12,246 bases of DNA from Bacillota bacterium (GTDB lineage Bacteria > Bacillota > Clostridia > Peptostreptococcales > Anaerovoracaceae): the NCBI GenBank assembly GCA_017619905.1, contig JAFZRK010000115.1:1-12246 (forward strand). The letters run 5' to 3'. A program made the position numbers and the translations under genes. This document shows positions 7,898 through 12,246 of this stretch, piece after piece (position 1 is the stretch's first letter; the number at the start of each line of letters is the position of its first letter). The notes below the pieces were generated by a model that saw only the letters and a program-made list of their open reading frames with translations, made no database searches and was not told the DNA's origin.

Positions 7898-8500
7898 ATG
7901 GAAAAGACATCATTCTCCGGCGCCGTGCCGGCCGGGGGCAAGTCTAAAAGGATGGGACGGGACAAGGCCTCGCTCCGGATTGGAGACAGGTCCTTCCTTG
8001 AAGTGCAGCTGAATAAGCTCCGCGCCGCGGGCATACGGGAACTGATGGTCTCCTGCGCAAAGGGAAAGCGCCCGGAGACCGCCATGGATGTCAAGATCGT
8101 TGAAGACATCGTGCCCGACAAAGGCCCGCTGGCGGCTATCGCTTCCGTACTGAGCGAAACAGAAGCCGAATGGTGCGTCGTCCTGAGCGTGGACGCGTTA
8201 GGTGTCAGCCCGGAAACGATAAGGAAGCTGATGGATGCAGCGAAAAACAGTTCCGCGGACATAGTGATACTGTCCTCGCCTGCCGGCCTTCAGCCGCTGA
8301 TCGGCGCGTATAAAAAGACCCTCGCCGAAGAGGCGCTGGCGCTTGTAAACGACGGAAAGCTCGCTGTCAGAGCCCTGTTCGAAAACCATACCCCGGCCCT
8401 CATTGAACTACCGGAATACTCCCCGGAACTCTTCAACTGCAACACACCGGAAGACCTGGCAAAGTTCGCGGCACTTGCTGAAAAAAGGAAGATCTATTGA
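7898..8500 (+). CDS. mobA: MobA-like molybdenum cofactor guanylyltransferase
   Basis: This 200-residue protein is a MobA-type nucleotidyltransferase, which joins GMP to molybdopterin to form the guanine dinucleotide cofactor used by DMSO-reductase-family enzymes. The N-terminal nucleotide-binding loop AGGKSKRMGRDK (12-23), the GPLAAI stretch (76-81), the metal-binding Asp of the LSVD motif (Asp99), QPLIGAY (132-138) and the C-terminal NCNTPEDL (180-187) are all in place and in order. Two departures from the family are visible: proline replaces the usual leucine before AGG (Pro11), and the usual D-x-P-F after the catalytic Asp reads DALG. An in-frame TAA lies just upstream (7889), so the ATG at 7898 is the only reasonable start, yet no Shine-Dalgarno is at proper distance. 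Its stop overlaps the ECF gene start. Another nucleotidyltransferase of the MobA/MocA fold remains possible, but the nearby molybdoenzyme supports MobA. Confidence 0.85.
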   Translation: MEKTSFSGAVPAGGKSKRMGRDKASLRIGDRSFLEVQLNKLRAAGIRELMVSCAKGKRPETAMDVKIVEDIVPDKGPLAAIASVLSETEAEWCVVLSVDALGVSPETIRKLMDAAKNSSADIVILSSPAGLQPLIGAYKKTLAEEALALVNDGKLAVRALFENHTPALIELPEYSPELFNCNTPEDLAKFAALAEKRKIY

Positions 8501-9054
8501 AGCGCATAAGTCTGAAATACCTCATCTTCATGGCCGTATGCTGCGATCTTGGTATTATCGCAAAAAAGCTTATATCACCCGCGGCAAACGTCATTACGGA
8601 CAATCTGCACATCCCCGGCGGGATAGGGACGAGTTTTTCGCTGCTGTTTTTAGTAACGGCAGCTTTTATCGTTAAGAAGTTCGGTGCCGGGATGCTGATG
8701 GGGCTTGTGCAGAGCGGCATCGCATTCCTTCTGGGAAGCGCAGGGAGCATGGGCGCGCTGGCGCCGCTGGGATACCTGATCCCGGGCCTGGTGATAGACC
8801 TGTGCGTGCTGCTGCTAGGACGCACCAAGACTCCCGAAGACGTACAGATCGTCGTCTGCTGCGCCCTGGCCTCCGTCGCAGCGGGGCTTACGGCCAACGT
8901 GATAGTGTTCGGCCTGGTGGGTCCGGTGCTTGCGCTCTACTGCTGCGTGGCCTGCATAAGCGGCATTATATGCGGGTCCGTGGCCGCCTTCCTCTGCAAA
9001 CGACTAAGACCGCTGTTCGCAAAAGACAGACAGAAAAAAGGCGGCGAAGCATGA
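8497..9054 (+). CDS. ECF transporter S component (substrate-binding membrane protein)
   Basis: This 185-residue protein has six hydrophobic segments (about 8-26, 45-60, 64-80, 88-108, 116-138 and 140-167), a basic C-terminal tail and the general look of an S component of energy-coupling factor vitamin transporters, including a Gly/Pro-rich loop after helix 1 (IPGGIG) and a conserved-looking MGALAPLGYLIPG segment. S components bind a vitamin or cofactor at the outer face and dock on a shared EcfA/EcfA'/EcfT module; no such genes are here, fitting a shared (group II) module encoded elsewhere. It begins with TTG, overlapping the mobA stop as TTGA, with AAGGAAG 6-7 bases upstream. Ten cysteines are visible, many in helices 5 and 6, which is high for this family. 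The substrate cannot be read from sequence; operon context hints at a molybdenum-cofactor link. Confidence 0.8.
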   Translation: MKRISLKYLIFMAVCCDLGIIAKKLISPAANVITDNLHIPGGIGTSFSLLFLVTAAFIVKKFGAGMLMGLVQSGIAFLLGSAGSMGALAPLGYLIPGLVIDLCVLLLGRTKTPEDVQIVVCCALASVAAGLTANVIVFGLVGPVLALYCCVACISGIICGSVAAFLCKRLRPLFAKDRQKKGGEA

Positions 9055-9494
9055 AAAAGAAGACTCTCATCATCATCCTCGCAGCGCTGGTAGTTATAGC
9101 TACGGTCCTTGCGATCATCGTATCCAAGAACCAACCGTCGAAAAGCGTCAGCGAAGTCATCATCATGCAGGGCGGCAAGGAGACCAAAGTCGATCTGGGC
9201 AAGCTGCAGCTTACGGACGTTAAGGCAACGGTTACGCGCGCCAACGGTAAAACTATAGAGATCGACTCAAAAGGCATAGAACTGAAGGACCTGCTGGCAG
9301 AATACAGGGGCTTCACGACCATTACGGTAAACGCAGAGGATAACTACTCCGCGGAACTGAAAGCCGATGAACTGCAGACCGAAAAGAACGTCTATCTGAT
9401 ACTCGGCGAAGAAAACAAGCCGCGCCTGATGGTGCTGTCGGACAGCAATGCCAAGCGCGACGTGAAGAACGTGCTTTCGCTGGAACTTAAGTGA
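9051..9494 (+). CDS. Small membrane-anchored protein resembling the sulfite oxidase molybdopterin-binding fold
   Basis: This 147-residue protein starts with KKK and one hydrophobic segment (5-24), with no lipobox cysteine, so it is likely a signal-anchored or cleaved exported protein whose domain faces outward. Residues 34-147 resemble the C-terminal part of the oxidoreductase molybdopterin-binding (SUOX) fold: ELKDLLAEYRGFTTITVNAE (77-96), then DNYSAELKADEL (97-108), then a hydrophobic strand, and KRDVKNVLSLEL (135-146), the positions where true members have the closing RWVKNV-like strand. It has no cysteine at all, so the Cys that binds molybdenum in sulfite oxidase is missing and the domain is much shorter; catalysis is therefore unlikely. 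ATG overlaps the ECF stop as ATGA, with AAGGCGG upstream. It may be a ligand-binding partner of the S component. Family assignment is by eye and tentative. Confidence 0.6.
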   Translation: MKKKTLIIILAALVVIATVLAIIVSKNQPSKSVSEVIIMQGGKETKVDLGKLQLTDVKATVTRANGKTIEIDSKGIELKDLLAEYRGFTTITVNAEDNYSAELKADELQTEKNVYLILGEENKPRLMVLSDSNAKRDVKNVLSLELK

Positions 9495-9534
9495 TCACGC
9501 GGATCCAACCGATCGATCGTATTTTTCGTATGAA

Positions 9535-9564
9535 AATGGCAGAGCAAGCGCTTACTCTGCCATT
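9535..9564 (-). terminator. Stem-loop between convergent operons, probable terminator
   Basis: AATGGCAGAG (9535-9544) and CTCTGCCATT (9555-9564) form a perfect 10-bp stem around a 10-base loop that itself contains AAGCGCTT. Read on the minus strand the stem runs into TTTTC, so it best serves the ferredoxin-like gene that ends at 9580. On the plus strand no T-run follows, so bidirectional action is uncertain. Confidence 0.7.
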
Positions 9565-9579
9565 AAAATGTCTAAATGC

Positions 9580-9996
9580 TTATTCGAACGACAGCGCGCC
9601 CGTGGGGCACGCTCTTACGCAGGCCGGGAGCAGCCCGGCCTTTATTCTTTCATTGCAGCCGTCGCATTTGCGCATCTTTCCGTCCACGATCTTAGGCGCG
9701 GAGATCGGGCACTCGTTCCCGCAGGCCCCGCAGCCCACACAGTCCGTGCCGTCCACGACCACCATGCCGGTCTCTTCGTCGCGCTTTATGCACTCGAACG
9801 GGCAGATGTCTATGCAGAGCCCGCAGTGCACGCAGGCAGTCGACCAGTTCTTATACTTTCCATCCTTAATGACGCAGCCGCAGGTCCTGAACGGTTCCGT
9901 GCCCCACGAGGGGTCGTAGTCGTTCTGGTCCATGCAGGCAATTGCGCAGATATTGCAGCCCGCGCATTTTTCTTCCCTGAAAACTATCTTCTTCAT
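9580..9996 (-). CDS. Four-cluster [4Fe-4S] ferredoxin-like electron-transfer subunit
   Basis: This 138-residue protein is of the DmsB/NrfC/HybA type, the electron-transfer subunit that pairs with DMSO-reductase-family catalytic subunits. Four cysteine sets are visible: Cys11-14-17-21, Cys55-58-61-65, Cys86-89-92-96 and Cys111-114-126-130, with proline after the last Cys of sets 2, 3 and 4, which can hold four cubane clusters. Three further cysteines (39, 41, 69) are extra. There is no signal peptide or membrane helix, so it works in the cytoplasm with the enzyme encoded just upstream. The ATG at 9996 overlaps that gene's stop as ATGA and has AGGCGG 4 bases upstream; a longer frame from 10023 would overlap the catalytic gene further and lacks support. 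The redox partner is not encoded nearby and may be soluble ferredoxin or NAD(P)H-linked proteins. Confidence 0.93.
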   Translation of the reverse strand: MKKIVFREEKCAGCNICAIACMDQNDYDPSWGTEPFRTCGCVIKDGKYKNWSTACVHCGLCIDICPFECIKRDEETGMVVVDGTDCVGCGACGNECPISAPKIVDGKMRKCDGCNERIKAGLLPACVRACPTGALSFE

Positions 9997-12101
9997 CTGG
10001 CGGCCGCCTTTCTTATCCTGCATCTTGACGATTTGAACGCCGGAAACCCCGTATACGGATCCCTGCGGTCCGATGGAATTATGTCGTTCGCCGGGGCCGA
10101 GGGCTCGTCGTGGTAAATGTTGACGCTGCCCTTGCGGGAAACTTCCGTGACTTCCGACTTAAGCTCTATGCTGCCTATCCTGGTCTCCACGACCACCCTG
10201 TCGCCGTTCTTGATTCCGAGCTCCGCCGCGTCGTCCGGGTGTATCTGAACGACTATGTCTCCTGCTGCCGCGGTCTCCCACGGATGGTTGGTAAGGCGCG
10301 AATGGAAGCGGTTCTTGTTCCTGGCTCCGCCCACCAGCACCAGCGGGTATTCCGCAGCTTCCTTTTCGTCGAACGCGGGCAGATAATCCGGCACGGAACA
10401 CAGTCCCCACTCCGGATGCTGCTCTATCACCGAGCAGGAAAGTTCTATCTTTCCGGTAGGCGTGGGCAGCCCTTTCTCCAGCGCCTCCATGGGCTTCCAG
10501 GGCTTGAAATCATCCACTTTTACGGGTTCCGGTCTGCTTACGTCCTTTATCTTGAACGACAGATCTCGCAGTATGTGGTCGTAGGTCGGTATTACACCCG
10601 CCCTCAATATCGGGTCGTCCTGATCCATCATCTCCGCAAGGTCGCACACCACCTGCTCGTCCGAGCGGGACTCGCCCAGCGGTTCTATCACAGGCGCGGG
10701 GAACCACATGTACCCGCCCGGGTAGAACTTAAGGTCGCTGCGCTCCACTGTGGACGCCGCGGGCAGAACAATGTCCGCCATCTTTGCGGTATCCGTAAGG
10801 AACAGATCCATGTCCGCGAAGAAATCCAGCTTGCCAAGGGCCTCCTTCATCCGCAGGGAGTCCGGCCACATGCGGTAGTTGAGACCGAAGGCCATTATCG
10901 CCTTGGTCGGATAAGGTTCCCCTTTCAACACGGAATCCGGAATGCTTATCGCCTGAGCCTCGTGCTCGTAGTAGTTCCACAGCGGGAACTTGTCGCCGCC
11001 TACCGGCAGCGGTTCCAGAGGTCTCTTTTCCTCGCAGAATTCTCTGTCCAGGGTCCTGAAGCCTCCGCCCATGTGCTGGAACGCGAAAGGCTTGGGCATC
11101 TGGCCGCCCTTGACGTCGTAGCAGCCCGTTATCGCGGACAGAGCGTAGAGCGCCCTGTTGGCGTTGAAACCGTTGACGTGGTGGCCGTTGAACTTGTTGA
11201 TGGCCATCGGCAGATTGCCGTGGATCAGTTCGCAGGCCTTATAAATGTCCTCGTATTTAACGCCGGAGAGCTGTTCAATGTTGTGCTTTCCGTATTTTGC
11301 CGCCGCGGCCCGGAACTTGTCGAAGCCGTATACGTACTTATCTATGTATTCTTTATCTATCCATCCGTTTTCAATAAGGATGTTGGCCATGCAGAGAATG
11401 ATCGCCAGATCCGTTCCGGGAACCGGCTGCAGGAATATGTCCGCTATCTCCGCGGTCTGGGTGCGCCTGCAGTCCACGACTATGAGCTTGCCGCCGTTCT
11501 TCTTGAAGACAAGGATGGCCTTGAGCTCGCGCGGGTCCCTGTGGGGACAGTACGACCATCCGAGGAACACGCCGGCATTCTTCATGTCCGGACCCACGTT
11601 GAAGCCCAGAACGGACTTGCCCGCCATGTAGCCGTGAGTGAAGCAGCAGCTGGACTCCGTGCCGTAGTTGGGCGTTCCGAAGGAGTACGCGAATCTCTGA
11701 ACGAAGGTCCGGTACCACTTGGTGTGGCCGCTGTAGACGGTGACCGCCTGCGGACCGTATTCCGCCTTTACCGCGCCGAGTTTTTCCGCTATGGTGCGGT
11801 AGGCCTCGTCCCAGCTTATGCGCTCGAACTTGCCTTCCCCGCGCTCACCGACGCGCTTCAGCGGGTACAGCACGCGGTCTTTCTTGTATATGTATCCGCG
11901 GGCCGAGATGCCTCTGGGGCAAAGGAAGCCCTTGCCTCCGGGACTGTTTTCGTCGCCCTCGATCTTAATGATCTTTCCGTCCTTAACGTAGGCGTTTATG
12001 CCGCAGCCCCTGTCGCAGATGGGACACACGCTCTTCTTTATCTCTATGCCTGTGTCCGCGCCCGGAATCTTAGCCGCGATGCGTTTTTCTGTTTCCGTCA
12101 T
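9993..12101 (-). CDS. Molybdopterin-dependent oxidoreductase, DMSO reductase superfamily, catalytic subunit
   Basis: This 702-residue catalytic subunit should bind bis-molybdopterin-guanine-dinucleotide with Mo or W and one [4Fe-4S] cluster. The N-terminal cluster motif is C-x2-C-x3-C (Cys26, 29, 33) with the fourth Cys in GFLCPRG (Cys61). The segment GTESSCCFTHGYMAG holds adjacent Cys152 and Cys153, one of which is the likely metal ligand. Later blocks include VVDCRRTQTAEIADIFLQPV, the TDTAKMADIVLPA and AASTVERSD stretch, and the C-terminal cofactor-binding domain (HPDDAAELGIKNGDRVVVET, ending with SSRCRIRK). There is no twin-arginine signal, so the enzyme is cytoplasmic. The ATG at 12101 was preferred over one at 12113 because GGAGG (12107-12111) lies 5 bases before it. 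It is coupled to the iron-sulfur subunit by a 4-bp overlap. No formate-dehydrogenase selenocysteine is seen; the substrate is unknown (dehydroxylase, reductase or formate-like activity all possible). Confidence 0.93.
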   Translation of the reverse strand: MTETEKRIAAKIPGADTGIEIKKSVCPICDRGCGINAYVKDGKIIKIEGDENSPGGKGFLCPRGISARGYIYKKDRVLYPLKRVGERGEGKFERISWDEAYRTIAEKLGAVKAEYGPQAVTVYSGHTKWYRTFVQRFAYSFGTPNYGTESSCCFTHGYMAGKSVLGFNVGPDMKNAGVFLGWSYCPHRDPRELKAILVFKKNGGKLIVVDCRRTQTAEIADIFLQPVPGTDLAIILCMANILIENGWIDKEYIDKYVYGFDKFRAAAAKYGKHNIEQLSGVKYEDIYKACELIHGNLPMAINKFNGHHVNGFNANRALYALSAITGCYDVKGGQMPKPFAFQHMGGGFRTLDREFCEEKRPLEPLPVGGDKFPLWNYYEHEAQAISIPDSVLKGEPYPTKAIMAFGLNYRMWPDSLRMKEALGKLDFFADMDLFLTDTAKMADIVLPAASTVERSDLKFYPGGYMWFPAPVIEPLGESRSDEQVVCDLAEMMDQDDPILRAGVIPTYDHILRDLSFKIKDVSRPEPVKVDDFKPWKPMEALEKGLPTPTGKIELSCSVIEQHPEWGLCSVPDYLPAFDEKEAAEYPLVLVGGARNKNRFHSRLTNHPWETAAAGDIVVQIHPDDAAELGIKNGDRVVVETRIGSIELKSEVTEVSRKGSVNIYHDEPSAPANDIIPSDRRDPYTGFPAFKSSRCRIRKAAAR

Positions 12102-12111
12102 GCCACCCTCC

Positions 12112-12123
12112 ATGTCCGGACAT
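12112..12123. repeat. 12-bp perfect palindrome in the oxidoreductase leader, possible operator
   Basis: ATGTCCGGACAT reads the same on both strands and sits between the promoter and the Shine-Dalgarno of the oxidoreductase gene. Its core half CCGGAC is repeated at 12130-12135, 14 bases away. A perfect palindrome without a loop is more typical of a dimeric regulator site than of an RNA hairpin. Confidence 0.5.
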
Positions 12124-12154
12124 CCCTGCCCGGACCGATAGTTCCAACGACTAT

Positions 12155-12183
12155 ATTTTATACCATCCCGGCGCTTTTCTCAA
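12155..12183 (-). promoter_or_regulatory. Sigma-70/SigA-type promoter for the molybdoenzyme operon
   Basis: On the minus strand TTGAGA (12178-12183, 5 of 6) is followed after 17 bases by TAAAAT (12155-12160, 5 of 6). Transcription would start near 12148, giving a leader of about 47 bases that carries the palindrome at 12112-12123 and the ribosome binding site. Confidence 0.7.
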
Positions 12184-12205
12184 TTACACAACGGCCCGTC
12201 CGCTG

Positions 12206-12214
12206 TGGTATAAT
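12206..12214 (+). promoter_or_regulatory. Perfect extended -10 promoter for the divergent gene
   Basis: TGGTATAAT has TG at 12206-12207, one spacer base and a consensus TATAAT at 12209-12214. No convincing -35 is seen. The start would be near 12221, at the GGAGG (12221-12225) that precedes the ATG at 12232. Confidence 0.65.
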
Positions 12215-12231
12215 GAAAGCGGAGGAACGAT

Positions 12232-12246
12232 ATGCTTACAGGAAAA
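12232..12246 (+). CDS. Start of a divergent gene, cut by the window edge
   Basis: An ATG at 12232 follows GGAGG (12221-12225) with 6 bases between and a consensus extended -10 promoter. Only five codons (MLTGK) are inside the window, so the product cannot be identified. Its divergent position makes it a candidate regulator or cofactor gene for the molybdoenzyme, but nothing in the five residues shows this. Confidence 0.55.

Noticed and set aside
9495..9530. Repeated GATC/CGATCG bases followed by a T-run after the SUOX-like gene, as a plus-strand terminator
   Set aside because: Only a 4-bp stem can form, too weak to call; the better hairpin lies at 9535-9564.

Overview
The window looks like chromosomal DNA from an anaerobic, GC-rich member of the Bacillota (Clostridia). 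The signs are an AddA-type (not RecBCD-type) recombination nuclease, a PcrA helicase, a YdbC/DUF2128 protein, a stand-alone ECF transporter S component, Bacillota-like Shine-Dalgarno sequences, near-consensus sigma-70/SigA promoters, and a soluble molybdenum/tungsten-type oxidoreductase with a ferredoxin-like partner. No rRNA, tRNA, CRISPR array, transposase or integrase was seen. GC content was judged by eye, not computed.

Left part (1-7807), all on the minus strand, is mostly DNA repair. Transcription enters from a promoter at about 7860 and reads a BaiN/HI0933-family flavoprotein (6635-7807), then addA (3183-6632), whose start lies 2 bp past the flavoprotein stop. A strong separate promoter (3127-3155) drives a small YdbC/PC4-like single-stranded-DNA-binding protein (2765-3085). 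That gene overlaps a predicted helix-turn-helix protein (2257-2781), followed 32 bp later by pcrA (1-2224, last few residues outside the window). A second promoter candidate at the end of the helix-turn-helix gene may serve pcrA alone.

Middle part (7898-9494), plus strand, is a tight three-gene operon in which every junction is a 4-bp stop/start overlap: a MobA-like nucleotidyltransferase, a six-helix ECF transporter S component, and a small membrane-anchored protein that resembles the molybdopterin-binding fold of sulfite oxidase but has no cysteine. Its promoter overlaps the flavoprotein promoter on the opposite strand and puts the predicted mobA transcript start only a few bases before the ATG.

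Right part (9535-12246): a 10-bp perfect stem-loop separates the convergent operons. On the minus strand lies a two-gene operon for a cytoplasmic molybdopterin oxidoreductase of the DMSO reductase superfamily (9993-12101) and a four-cluster [4Fe-4S] electron-transfer subunit (9580-9996), again joined by a 4-bp overlap. Its promoter and a 12-bp perfect palindrome lie upstream. A divergent gene starts at 12232 and leaves the window after five codons.

The most interesting idea is that the right half is one molybdenum-cofactor unit: MobA would make the guanine dinucleotide form of the cofactor, the oxidoreductase would use it, and the ECF S component plus the SUOX-like extracytoplasmic protein might take up a molybdopterin-related compound or another ligand. 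The transport substrate is inference only.
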